NCBI GenBank assembly: GCA_945871045.1
Contig: CAMBUC010000022.1
Location: 1-13,875 of the forward strand
DNA: 13,875 bases
Origin: an uncultured bacterium
Lineage (GTDB): Bacteria; Bacillota; Clostridia; Lachnospirales; Lachnospiraceae
Direction of reading: 5' to 3'
A model generated the notes under the pieces. It was not told the DNA's origin. It saw only the letters and a program-made list of their open reading frames with translations, and did not search any database. Both the position numbers and the translations under genes were made by a program. Below are positions 1 through 6,921 of the stretch, piece after piece. Every line of letters begins with the position of its first letter. Position 1 is the stretch's first letter.

Positions 1-311
1 CCGTCTATCAGTGGAAGACGCTTTTTAAAGTCCTGAGACATGACAACCAGTGCCTCGTAATTGTAACTGTCACCATGGGGATGATATTTACCCATGGTAT
101 CACCGACGATACGGGCACTTTTACGAAAAGGCTTGTCGTAACGAATGCCAAGTTCATACATATCATATAAGGTTCTTCTCTGCACCGGTTTTAATCCGTC
201 ACGAATGTCCGGCAGTGCACGGGATACAATGACACTCATGGCGTAATCGATATAGGACTTTTGCATAACCTCCGAATATTCGGTCCGTATCAGTCTCTCT
301 TCTGCTTCCAT
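1..311 (-). CDS. parC: Type II DNA topoisomerase subunit A (ParC/GyrA-like), N-terminal part only
   Basis: This is the DNA-cleaving and religating subunit of a type II topoisomerase, working in the cytoplasm with the B subunit encoded just before it. About 103 N-terminal codons are visible before the window edge cuts the gene. The start reads MEAEERLIRTEYSEV, followed by the family signatures SRALPDIRDGLKPVQRR (about residues 30-46) and GKYHPHGDS (74-82). The catalytic tyrosine lies beyond the edge. Ser82 and Glu86 correspond to the quinolone-contact positions (Ser83/Asp87 of E. coli GyrA); Glu there is more typical of ParC. Residues 83-84 are Tyr-Asn where family members I know usually have Ser/Ala-Ile/Val. 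The ATG at 309-311 has a GGGAG about 11 bp upstream and lies 19 bp after the B-subunit stop, so the two are surely one transcript. Assignment as second gyrase versus topoisomerase IV is not settled. Confidence 0.9.
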   Translation of the reverse strand, partial: MEAEERLIRTEYSEVMQKSYIDYAMSVIVSRALPDIRDGLKPVQRRTLYDMYELGIRYDKPFRKSARIVGDTMGKYHPHGDSYNYEALVVMSQDFKKRLPLID

Positions 312-330
312 CTATTCATACTCTCCCTTT

Positions 331-2250
331 TTATACGTCTAATTCTGCATCTCTTGCATGCTCATAAATGAATGCCTTTCTGGGGGGCACGTCCGTACCC
401 ATCAGCATTGCCGTTACATCACTGGCCATCCGGCCATCCTCGATCTCCACGCGCTTTAACATCCGTGTCTCAGGATTTAATGTGGTCTCCCAGAGCTGGT
501 CTGCATCCATCTCACCCAGACCTTTGTATCTTTGAAGGGTAAAACTGCCTTTGTGCGTCTTTCTGTATTTTTCCAAAGCCGCGTCGTCATACAAATACTC
601 CTCTTCGCCCTTTTTCGGCATCGCTTTATAGAGCGGCGGCATCGCAATATAAACATGTCCCTCAAAAATAAGTTCCGGCATAAAACGATAGAACAACGTC
701 AGCAGAAGCGTAGAGATATGCGCACCGTCCACGTCGGCATCCGCCATGATGATGATCTTGTCATAGCGCAGTTTGGTAATATCAAAGTCGTTTCCATAGC
801 CCTCGGAAAAACCGCAGCCAAAGGCATTGATCATTGTTTTGATCTCTGCATTTGCCAGCACTTTATCTATAGAAGCCTTTTCTACATTCAGGATCTTTCC
901 GCGGATCGGCATGATCGCCTGATACATACGGTTTCTCGCCATCTTTGCAGAACCGCCGGCAGAATCTCCCTCCACGATAAAGATCTCACATTTTGAGGCA
1001 TCCCTCGACTCACAGTTGGCCAGTTTTCCATTGGAATCAAAGGAAAACTTCTGTTTGGTCAAAAGATTTGTCTTTGCACGTTCCTCAGTCTTTCTGATCT
1101 TTGCCGCTTTGAGTGCGCAGTCAATCACGGCTTTTAACGTATCCAGATTCTTATCGAAATAAAGCTGGATCTCCTCTCCTGTCACCTTTGATGTCACTTT
1201 TGCAGCATCCTGATTATCCAGTTTTGTTTTGGTCTGTCCCTCAAACCGGGGATCCGGATGTTTGATGGAAATAACAGCCGTCATACCGTTTCGCACATCG
1301 GTTCCCGTAAAATTAGAATCCTTTTCTTTTAAGATACCCAGTTCCCTTGCGTACTGATTGATCACTGTAGTAAACACCGTCTTGAAACCGGTAATGTGGG
1401 CACCACCCTCTGCGTTATAGATATTGTTGCAAAATCCAAGGATATTCTCATGAAATTCATTTGTATACTGGAAGGCTGCCTCCACTTCGATTCCGTCACT
1501 CTCGCCCTTAAAATAGATCACATCGTGGATCGTCTCCAGATTTTTGTTCAGATCACGCACGAAACCGATGATTCCTTCCGGCTCATGATATTCGATGTGT
1601 TCCACCGTTTCCCCACGTTTATCTTCATAGATGATCGTCAGTGCCGGGTTCAGATATGCGGTCTCATGCATGCGGCTCTTCACATCATCTTCTTTGAAAC
1701 GCGTCTTTTCAAAAATCTCGGGATCCGGGAGAAAATTGATCTTCGTTCCGGTTTTCCTTGTTTTCCCAAGAACCGGAAGCAGGCCATCCTCTAAAGGAAG
1801 TACCGGATTGCCTCTTTCATAGCGGTCATGATGCACAAACCCTTCTCTGCTGATCTCCACATCCATATAGGTAGACAATGCATTCACTACGGAAGAACCC
1901 ACGCCATGAAGTCCTCCGCTCGTCTTGTAGGCATCATTATCAAACTTTCCGCCGGCGTGCAGCGTCGTAAAGACTAAACGGGCTGCGGAAATGCCTTTTT
2001 CATGCATTCCAACCGGAATTCCACGCCCATTATCCTCCACGGTACACGAACCGTCTGCCTCAAGGGTCACACGGATCGTATCGCAGAATCCCGCCAGATG
2101 CTCGTCCACAGAATTGTCAACGATCTCGTAGATCAAATGGTTCAGACCTTTTCTTGATACACTTCCAATATACATACCCGGCCGTTTCCGGACTGCCTCC
2201 AGTCCTTCCAGTACCGCTATGCTCCCTGCATCATAACTGCCTTTTGCCAT
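331..2250 (-). CDS. parE: Type II DNA topoisomerase subunit B (ParE/GyrB-like ATPase)
   Basis: This is the ATPase subunit that powers strand passage by the type II topoisomerase heterotetramer. The product is 639 aa, normal for the short (non-proteobacterial) form. Visible features are the GHKL ATP site with Glu42, Asn46 and Asp73 (EDNGRGIPV), the glycine loop SGGLHGVGSSVVNALS near 111-126, the transducer lysine motif QTKTKL near 339-344, the TOPRIM glutamate in VEGDSAGGS (426-434), the metal-binding DADVDGAH (504-511), and QRYKGLGEM near the C terminus. The segment KFDNDAYK before the ATP lid is ParE-like; GyrB usually has a glycine run there, but gyrB cannot be excluded. I chose the ATG at 2248-2250 (MAKGSYDAGS), which matches the family N terminus and has AGAAGG just upstream. 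The ATG at 2281-2283 has no ribosome site and lies almost at the predicted transcription start. The A-subunit gene follows after 19 bp. Confidence 0.95.
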   Translation of the reverse strand: MAKGSYDAGSIAVLEGLEAVRKRPGMYIGSVSRKGLNHLIYEIVDNSVDEHLAGFCDTIRVTLEADGSCTVEDNGRGIPVGMHEKGISAARLVFTTLHAGGKFDNDAYKTSGGLHGVGSSVVNALSTYMDVEISREGFVHHDRYERGNPVLPLEDGLLPVLGKTRKTGTKINFLPDPEIFEKTRFKEDDVKSRMHETAYLNPALTIIYEDKRGETVEHIEYHEPEGIIGFVRDLNKNLETIHDVIYFKGESDGIEVEAAFQYTNEFHENILGFCNNIYNAEGGAHITGFKTVFTTVINQYARELGILKEKDSNFTGTDVRNGMTAVISIKHPDPRFEGQTKTKLDNQDAAKVTSKVTGEEIQLYFDKNLDTLKAVIDCALKAAKIRKTEERAKTNLLTKQKFSFDSNGKLANCESRDASKCEIFIVEGDSAGGSAKMARNRMYQAIMPIRGKILNVEKASIDKVLANAEIKTMINAFGCGFSEGYGNDFDITKLRYDKIIIMADADVDGAHISTLLLTLFYRFMPELIFEGHVYIAMPPLYKAMPKKGEEEYLYDDAALEKYRKTHKGSFTLQRYKGLGEMDADQLWETTLNPETRMLKRVEIEDGRMASDVTAMLMGTDVPPRKAFIYEHARDAELDV

Positions 2251-2293
2251 AATCCTTCTATACTTCCTTTCTATTTCTCGCATTGCTCAGAAG

Positions 2294-2323
2294 ATTATAA
2301 CACAACCCATTGTTTGGCGTAAA
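2294..2323 (-). promoter_or_regulatory. Predicted extended -10 promoter for the topoisomerase pair
   Basis: On the minus strand TATAAT (2294-2299) is preceded by TGT, giving TGnTATAAT. A weak -35 hexamer TTTACG (2318-2323) sits 18 bp upstream. Transcription would begin near 2287, leaving a leader of about 37 nt before the chosen parE start. This is an inference from consensus matching only. Confidence 0.6.
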
Positions 2324-2479
2324 GTGTATTTTCGATTTTCTCCGAACACCTGTTCTTTTTTCTTTTGTTTGTTTTCAGATTTTTTCCCATGATCTTCCTG
2401 TTGTTTTAGGTCAACCAAAACTGATAAAGTACTATTGTTAAAAAAAATGACAGTTTTAGTTAAATTTTACATATTTATG

Positions 2480-2508
2480 CTACCTTTTTTCAAAATGTAT
2501 GGTACAAT
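2480..2508 (+). promoter_or_regulatory. Predicted extended -10 promoter for glgCD
   Basis: TACAAT at 2503-2508 is preceded by TGG (2500-2502), an extended -10 element. The -35 position (around 2480-2485, CTACCT) is poor, as is common with extended -10 promoters. The predicted start is near 2515, giving a leader of about 20-25 nt that carries the strong AGGGGG ribosome site at 2527-2532. A second, weaker pair (ATGACA near 2447 with an AT-rich -10) lies upstream and may be chance in this AT-rich DNA. Confidence 0.5.
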
Positions 2509-2537
2509 TATATAAATATCTATTTTAGGGGGTATAT

Positions 2538-3746
2538 ATGGAAAAAGAAATGATTGCCATGCTATTAGCTGGCGGACAGGGCTCCCGGCTATACGCTTTG
2601 ACCGAGAAGCTCGCAAAACCTGCTGTTCCTTTCGGCGGCAAATATCGTATCATTGATTTCCCGTTGTCAAACTGTGTGAATTCAGGAATTGATACCGTAG
2701 GTATCCTGACACAGTACCAGCCGTTAGTATTGAACGAATATATCGGCAACGGACAGCCTTGGGATCTTGACCGTCTGCACGGTGGCGTCCATGTGCTTCC
2801 TCCCTACCAGAAGGCCTCCGGTTCTGACTGGTATAAAGGAACTGCAAACGCGATCTGCCAGAACATCTCATTTATCGAAAGATATAATCCCAAATATGTC
2901 ATCATCCTTTCCGGTGACCAGATCTGCAAGCAGGATTACAGTGATTTCCTTCGTTTCCATAAGGAAAAAGATGCAGAATTCTCTGTTGCGGTTATGGAAG
3001 TGCCCTGGGAAGAGGCATCCCGTTTCGGTCTGATGGTTGCAGATGAAACTGACCGCATTACCGAGTTTCAGGAAAAACCCAAGGAACCCAAGTCAAATCT
3101 TGCATCTATGGGTATCTATATCTTCAACTGGGACATCCTGAAAAAATATCTGCTGGAGGACGATGCGGATCCGAATTCCCAGAACGATTTCGGTAACAAC
3201 ATCATCCCGAACCTGTTAAAAGACGGCCGCAGAATGTATGCATATCATTTTGACGGTTATTGGAAGGATGTCGGAACGATCAATTCACTTTGGGAAGCAA
3301 ACATGGAAGTACTGGATCCCGAACATTCCGGCATCGACCTGTTTGATGAGAACTGGAAGATCTACAGCCGAAACAGCGGAATGGCCGGTCACCATATCAG
3401 TGCAACCGCAGATGTAACGAACTCTATGATCACAGACGGCTGCAAAGTCAGCGGAACAGTCAAACACTCCATCCTCTTTGATGGCGTCATTGTGGAAGAA
3501 GGCGCTGTTGTGGAAGATGCTGTTATCATGGGCGGAACAACGATCCGCTCCGGTGCGATCGTAAAACACTGTATTATTGCCGAGAATGTGACGATCAATG
3601 AAAAAGCCATCGTTGGCGCAATGCCTACCGCTGAAGAAAATGGTGTTGCAACCGTTGCTTCCGGTGTCAGCATCGGTGCCGGAGCAAAGATCGGCCCGAA
3701 TGCTATGGTAAGAAATAATGTAAAGGACGGTGAAGAAGAATGGTAA
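2538..3746 (+). CDS. glgC: Glucose-1-phosphate adenylyltransferase, catalytic subunit GlgC
   Basis: GlgC makes ADP-glucose from ATP and glucose-1-phosphate, the committed step of bacterial glycogen synthesis. At 402 aa it has the usual length. The N-terminal nucleotidyltransferase domain shows GGQGSRL (12-18), KPAVPFGGKYRIIDFPLSNC (27-46), WYKGTANAI (98-106), the metal-binding aspartate in LSGDQ (Asp127), the sugar-phosphate motif FQEKP (177-181) and YWKDVG (241-246). The C-terminal 120 residues form a left-handed beta-helix of hexapeptide-like repeats, as in allosteric members. The ATG has AGGGGG 5 bp upstream. It overlaps glgD by 7 bp (ATGGTAA), so the two are probably translationally coupled and act as a heteromeric enzyme. 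A terminator follows glgD and no other glycogen gene is in the window. Confidence 0.97.
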   Translation: MEKEMIAMLLAGGQGSRLYALTEKLAKPAVPFGGKYRIIDFPLSNCVNSGIDTVGILTQYQPLVLNEYIGNGQPWDLDRLHGGVHVLPPYQKASGSDWYKGTANAICQNISFIERYNPKYVIILSGDQICKQDYSDFLRFHKEKDAEFSVAVMEVPWEEASRFGLMVADETDRITEFQEKPKEPKSNLASMGIYIFNWDILKKYLLEDDADPNSQNDFGNNIIPNLLKDGRRMYAYHFDGYWKDVGTINSLWEANMEVLDPEHSGIDLFDENWKIYSRNSGMAGHHISATADVTNSMITDGCKVSGTVKHSILFDGVIVEEGAVVEDAVIMGGTTIRSGAIVKHCIIAENVTINEKAIVGAMPTAEENGVATVASGVSIGAGAKIGPNAMVRNNVKDGEEEW

Positions 3747-4885
3747 GTTCAAATGCAAATGCAATGGGAATTATTTTTCCCAACAGTTATGACACTTTAG
3801 TGCCCGAACTGGTATCCAAACGTGCGATGGCTTCCATTCCCTTTGCAAGCCGTTATCGTATGATCGACTTTTTACTTTCCAGCATGGTCAATTCCGGAAT
3901 CGACAATATTTCGATCGTTGTTCGTCAGAACTACCGCTCTCTCATGGATCATCTGGGAAGCGGCCGTGAGTGGGATCTTTCCCGTAAAAACGGCGGATTA
4001 AATATCATCCCTCCGTTTTCCGAAAGAGGAATCAAAGTGTACACCGGTCATCTGGAAGCGCTCTCAAATATTCTCCCGCTTCTGCGCAATTCAAAGGAGA
4101 AATATGTGATCCTGACCGATGCCCACATCGCTGCCAATATCCGTTTCGACGATATTATCGCAGAGCACGAGAAATCCGGCGCAGATGTGACGGTTGTTTA
4201 CCACAACGCTGATCTGAGCGGACGAAATGACTACACAAGAAAAGATACCGATAACTTCACCTACACCTTACAGTTAGATGAAGAAAACCGCGTAAAAGAG
4301 ATGCACATCAACGCACAGGATCTCGGTCCCCAGAATCACTCTATGAACATTTACATCATTGACCGTGAATTCCTTGTAACCCAGGTGGAGGACGCTACCG
4401 TAAGAGGCAAGATTTATTTCGAGCGCGACGTGCTTTTACCGAACCTGAACAATTTTGTTGTCAAAGGTTATGAATTCAAGGGATATGTTGCACTGATCAA
4501 CAGTATCAAGAGTTACTTTGATGAGAATATGGCACTTCTGAAACAGGAAAATGCAGATGCGCTCTTTGAAGGAAATAGTATTTACACCAAGGTTCGTGAT
4601 GACAACCCGACACGGTACACCTCTACCGCAAAGGTGAAAAATGTCATGGCTGCTGACGGCTGCGTGATCGAGGGAACAGTTGAGAACTGTGTACTTTTCC
4701 GTGGTGTCAAGATTGCTAAAGGCGCGGTTGTTAAGAACTGTATCCTCATGCAGGACACCGTGATCGCAGAAAACACCACAGCGGAATACCTGATCACAGA
4801 TAAGAATGTAACCGTTACTGCTTATCAGGAAGTAAAAGGAACTGCTTCTTATCCGATGTATATCACAAAGAAACGTGTCGTTTAG
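3740..4885 (+). CDS. glgD: GlgD, regulatory/non-catalytic subunit of ADP-glucose pyrophosphorylase
   Basis: This is a GlgC paralogue found next to glgC in Firmicutes, where it forms a heterotetramer with GlgC and tunes its activity. The 381-aa product keeps the fold: PFASRYRMIDFLLSSMVNSG (34-53), REWDLSRKNGG (76-86), and a C-terminal beta-helix rich in VENCVLFRGVKI-type repeats. The catalytic signatures are lost: the N-terminal GGxGxRL is replaced by FPNSYDTLV, and the active-site SGD of GlgC reads TDA (126-128). Loss of both argues for a regulatory or scaffold subunit, although low activity of its own cannot be ruled out from sequence. The start codon lies inside the end of glgC with GGTG about 8 bp upstream. 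The stop is 18 bp before the terminator at 4904. Confidence 0.95.
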   Translation: MVSSNANAMGIIFPNSYDTLVPELVSKRAMASIPFASRYRMIDFLLSSMVNSGIDNISIVVRQNYRSLMDHLGSGREWDLSRKNGGLNIIPPFSERGIKVYTGHLEALSNILPLLRNSKEKYVILTDAHIAANIRFDDIIAEHEKSGADVTVVYHNADLSGRNDYTRKDTDNFTYTLQLDEENRVKEMHINAQDLGPQNHSMNIYIIDREFLVTQVEDATVRGKIYFERDVLLPNLNNFVVKGYEFKGYVALINSIKSYFDENMALLKQENADALFEGNSIYTKVRDDNPTRYTSTAKVKNVMAADGCVIEGTVENCVLFRGVKIAKGAVVKNCILMQDTVIAENTTAEYLITDKNVTVTAYQEVKGTASYPMYITKKRVV

Positions 4886-4903
4886 TCTCTACATAATCAG
4901 AAG

Positions 4904-4940
4904 CCCCCGGAAACACCTTTTGATGTTCCCGGGGGTTTTT
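4904..4940 (+). terminator. Intrinsic terminator of glgCD
   Basis: The stem pairs CCCCCGGAAACA (4904-4915) with TGTTCCCGGGGG (4924-4935), one mismatch in 12 bp, with an 8-nt loop, followed by TTTTT and AT-rich sequence. It is directional: the minus strand lacks a T run after the stem. It separates glgCD from the membrane-protein gene downstream. Confidence 0.93.
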
Positions 4941-4987
4941 ATTATTACGGAATATCTACTTTCTGAATATCTGATCCCCGCTTTGCA

Positions 4988-4993
4988 TAAAAT
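4988..4993 (+). promoter_or_regulatory. Possible -10 hexamer for the membrane-protein gene
   Basis: TAAAAT ends 6 bp before the ATG at 5000. If used, transcription would begin at or next to the A of the start codon. No good -35 is visible at normal spacing, so this is tentative. Confidence 0.25.
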
Positions 4994-4999
4994 AAATAC

Positions 5000-5506
5000 A
5001 TGAATCAATTGAAACGCTATACCATTACAGGAACAGTCTTCGTTCTAATAGCTGGCATTCTTTCGCACTTTGTTTACGAATGGTCCAGCAAAAACTTCAT
5101 ACTCGGATTTTTCTTTCCCGTGAACGAATCTACATGGGAACATATGAAACTATACTTTTTCCCCATGCTGATTTATTCGCTTTTCATGAATCAGAGATTA
5201 AAAGACGATTATCCCTGTGTCACATCGGCTCTGCTGTTTGGTACACTGTTGGGCACATTTCTGATCCCAGCGATCTTTTATACCTATTCCGGCATACTTG
5301 GAAGAAGTTACCTGCCGCTTGATATGGCAGTGTTTGCAATCAGCGTGATCTTTGGTTTTTGCGCTGTCTACAGGATGACTCTGTCCTGCAAAATAAGATC
5401 GTTCACATTCCGGTTAGGTTTATCCGTATTGGTTATGGCAGCGTTATTTTTTGTCTTTACCTATTCCCCACCAAACATCGGAATTTTTATTGATCCAACA
5501 AAATGA
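5000..5506 (+). CDS. Small multi-pass membrane protein, probably of the DUF6512 type
   Basis: The function is unknown. The product is 168 aa and mostly hydrophobic, with likely membrane segments near residues 8-27, 50-63, 76-99, 107-125 and 138-155. The most distinctive stretch is FPVNESTWEHMKLYFFP (39-55), between the first two segments. From memory this resembles the uncharacterised Firmicute family DUF6512, but no search was run. The ATG at 5000 is the first start after an in-frame stop at 4988-4990, and no Shine-Dalgarno sequence precedes it, unlike most other genes here. The gene stands alone after the glgD terminator and converges on the toxin-antitoxin pair; no terminator is visible after its stop. 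It is more AT-rich than the flanking operons. A catalytic role is not suggested by any motif I can see. Confidence 0.75.
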   Translation: MNQLKRYTITGTVFVLIAGILSHFVYEWSSKNFILGFFFPVNESTWEHMKLYFFPMLIYSLFMNQRLKDDYPCVTSALLFGTLLGTFLIPAIFYTYSGILGRSYLPLDMAVFAISVIFGFCAVYRMTLSCKIRSFTFRLGLSVLVMAALFFVFTYSPPNIGIFIDPTK

Positions 5507-5917
5507 ATTGCTTACGCAAACCGTAGTTCTTCTGTCTTCTCTGATTCTATTCGGCATGTTCTTGGTACGCCCACACCGGCACAACTATATAAGATTGTCT
5601 CTAACATGCTTTTTGCGAATCAACACAACCGGCTTAACCGGTGGTTAGCTCTGCCCCTATAAGGAACTGTTACCGACACTGCAATCTAAAGACTCGTCGA
5701 AAAAACTCACCAGGATAAGGGAACATATACCATCCCGATTGATGGAACTATATAAAAAAGTCCCTGTCGTTTGATATATCTCACAACAAGGCAGCTCTTT
5801 ACTATCTGTCCACGCGGTTCAGTTTTTTCGCTATAAACAAATTCTGCCGCACCCCAAAGGATGCGACAGTTTGTAACGTTTTCTATCATCTAATGGCTTC
5901 TGAATTATGTAATACCG
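5507..5917. other. Gene-poor stretch between convergent genes; possible decayed coding DNA
   Basis: I see no convincing gene in these 411 bp. One plus-strand frame stays open over 5649-5771 and again 5775-5873, broken only by a TGA at 5772-5774, and could be a remnant. The minus strand has a 60-codon open frame (5707-5889) whose ATG lacks a ribosome site. A small dyad ACCGG-CTTAA-CCGGT lies at 5628-5642 without a T tail, so it is not a terminator. No insertion-sequence ends or direct repeats were recognised. Confidence 0.5.
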
Positions 5918-6271
5918 CTACTCACCCCAATAGTCCAACGTCTCCTGTGGGGTTGTCACGATACAAAACATCTGCCTCATAAAATCTTCTCGCTCGTTAA
6001 ATATTTCCAGAATCAGTATCATTTCATCCGTGATACGATATATAAAATAATTATGCTCTATGAAAATTACATAATAATCGCAATCCAAACCGTACTTGTT
6101 CCTCATCGAAGAACCCATCTCCGGAAATTGCTTCAATTTGGCTATCGTCTTGGAAATATGTTCAGAAAACTTATCGGCCCGTTCTTTTCCGTAACGGTCT
6201 TTAATATCTTTTTTTATTGCTTTGCGCTTTTTCAAAGCAATCTCTGAGTATAGCACTTTTTTCTGTATCAT
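5918..6271 (-). CDS. RelE/ParE-superfamily toxin of a toxin-antitoxin pair
   Basis: This is a 117-aa basic protein with the RelE/ParE layout: an N-terminal helical hairpin (ALKKRKAIKKDIKDRYGKER), then KLKQFPEMGSSMRNKYG (46-62) and a beta sheet ending in ILILEIFNERED (85-96), which matches the common toxin core of the type LxILRIxHxRxD. RelE members cut mRNA on the ribosome and ParE members poison gyrase; sequence alone does not decide here. The C-terminal tail MRQMFCIVTTPQETLDYWGE extends about 15-20 residues beyond the usual fold. The start overlaps the antitoxin stop by 4 bp (ATGA), the classical coupled order of antitoxin first. The low-GC sequence and its place in a gene-poor pocket suggest an accessory, possibly transferred module. 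Confidence 0.83.
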   Translation of the reverse strand: MIQKKVLYSEIALKKRKAIKKDIKDRYGKERADKFSEHISKTIAKLKQFPEMGSSMRNKYGLDCDYYVIFIEHNYFIYRITDEMILILEIFNEREDFMRQMFCIVTTPQETLDYWGE

Positions 6272-6483
6272 ATTTTTGCCAGTTCTTCCTCAACTTCCTC
6301 CTCAGAATAGTATCCATGCTCCTGTACGGATCTCTCTGCTGCATTCATTTTATCCATAAAGGTTTGAAACGCGCACTCCTTTTTACTATTTTTATCAAGA
6401 AGTTGCTGTACAAAGTTCTCCACCATATCATAACTTTCTTGAGGTAACAAATTTATTTTTTGTGTAAGTTCTGCAGTTATCAT
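6268..6483 (-). CDS. Antitoxin partner of the RelE/ParE-type toxin
   Basis: This is a 71-aa acidic protein encoded immediately before the toxin and overlapping it by 4 bp. The N-terminal half, TAELTQKINLLPQESYDMV (3-21) followed by ENFVQQLLDK, resembles the short helical segment found in many small Firmicute antitoxins paired with RelE/ParE toxins. The C-terminal half is acidic (SEEEVEEELAKI) and would suit binding to the basic toxin. I chose the ATG at 6481-6483 because AAGGAGG lies 8 bp upstream; an in-frame ATG 45 bp further up has no ribosome site and lies upstream of the predicted promoter -10. The DNA-binding domain type (Phd, RHH or other) is not clear from the sequence. A dyad overlapping the promoter suggests autorepression. 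Confidence 0.8.
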   Translation of the reverse strand: MITAELTQKINLLPQESYDMVENFVQQLLDKNSKKECAFQTFMDKMNAAERSVQEHGYYSEEEVEEELAKI

Positions 6484-6513
6484 AATATCTACCTCCTTCT
6501 CTGTTGATATTAT
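6482..6513. promoter_or_regulatory. Candidate operator: 8-bp inverted repeat over the toxin-antitoxin promoter
   Basis: ATAATATC (plus strand, 6482-6489) and GATATTAT (6506-6513) form a perfect 8-bp inverted repeat with a 16-bp spacer. One arm overlaps the -10 hexamer and the other overlaps the antitoxin start codon. The outer arm is largely not transcribed, so this is more likely a protein-binding dyad than an mRNA hairpin. Autoregulation through such sites is established for many toxin-antitoxin operons; here it is inferred. Confidence 0.4.
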
Positions 6514-6537
6514 ACTCTCTCCATCCAAATTTGTACA
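6509..6537 (-). promoter_or_regulatory. Predicted promoter of the toxin-antitoxin operon
   Basis: On the minus strand a perfect -10 TATAAT (6509-6514) is spaced 17 bp from TGTACA (6532-6537, 4 of 6 matches to the -35 consensus). The predicted start is near 6502, about 20 nt before the antitoxin ATG and just ahead of its AAGGAGG site. Confidence 0.65.
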
Positions 6538-6594
6538 CTCCTTTTACATCCTCTCCTGGTGGAGCAGTCAACAAAAGGTTACTGTTCAGACCCT

Positions 6595-6864
6595 CTATAA
6601 CCAGTTATAATCGCCACCCGTGATGGCAAGGGACAAGAGCGCATCCATCTTCTCCACTTCTTCTTCGCCCTCTACCACCTGCAGGAGTTTTGCCGTCTCT
6701 GTTGCAACAGGCATTTCCTCATCCGGTCCGATCTCCATATCCGGCTCTTCCCCACAATAAGGGCACACCAGTTTCGGTGCGATCTTCAGATCTAAAAATC
6801 TTTCTCCACATGCTTCGCACTCATAAAAACCACACATCATTGTGCCGTCAGGTACATAATACAT
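6595..6864 (-). CDS. Small zinc-ribbon protein of unknown function
   Basis: This is an 89-aa acidic protein. Two CxxC knuckles, Cys16-x2-Cys19 (CEAC) and Cys34-x2-Cys37 (CPYC), 14 residues apart, form a typical zinc-ribbon, and an additional Cys11 lies just before. The C-terminal half is strongly acidic (IGPDEEMPVATE, EGEEEVEKMD) and ends in a short hydrophobic segment, GGDYNWL. I chose the ATG at 6862-6864 because GGAGGA lies about 9 bp upstream; an upstream in-frame ATG at 6901-6903 lacks one. The gene lies 57 bp after the methyltransferase stop in the same direction, so it may be the last gene of the long minus-strand run. No helicase, nuclease or DNA-binding motif is visible, and I cannot assign a role beyond probable zinc binding. 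Confidence 0.72.
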   Translation of the reverse strand: MYYVPDGTMMCGFYECEACGERFLDLKIAPKLVCPYCGEEPDMEIGPDEEMPVATETAKLLQVVEGEEEVEKMDALLSLAITGGDYNWL

Positions 6865-6921
6865 ATCGCTCTCTCCTCCATCCTCAATCTTGCACACGTC
6901 CACCCACGCTGAATTTCCACT

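Noticed and set aside
532..996. 154-codon plus-strand open frame
   Set aside because: It lies entirely antisense to the TOPRIM and C-terminal part of the topoisomerase B gene, has no ribosome site and its translation is not protein-like.
2340..2400. T-rich tract upstream of glgC as a terminator or riboswitch
   Set aside because: No stem precedes the T run on either strand, and the glgC leader predicted from the promoter is far too short to hold a riboswitch.
3285..3764. 159-codon minus-strand open frame
   Set aside because: It is antisense to the beta-helix repeats of glgC and explained by codon bias there.
5628..5642. ACCGG/CCGGT dyad as a terminator or operator
   Set aside because: It is only 5 bp, without a T tail and without a nearby promoter; chance is sufficient.
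5451..5648. 65-codon plus-strand frame overlapping the end of the membrane protein
   Set aside because: It has a long out-of-frame overlap with a better gene, no ribosome site and no recognisable motif.
5707..5889. 60-codon minus-strand open frame after the toxin gene
   Set aside because: No Shine-Dalgarno sequence, no recognisable motif and no terminator; not supported as a gene, though not impossible.
6560..6597. Hairpin after the zinc-ribbon stop as a terminator
   Set aside because: The stem (CAGTAAC with bulged GTTGACTG) is short, and no T run follows it on the minus strand.
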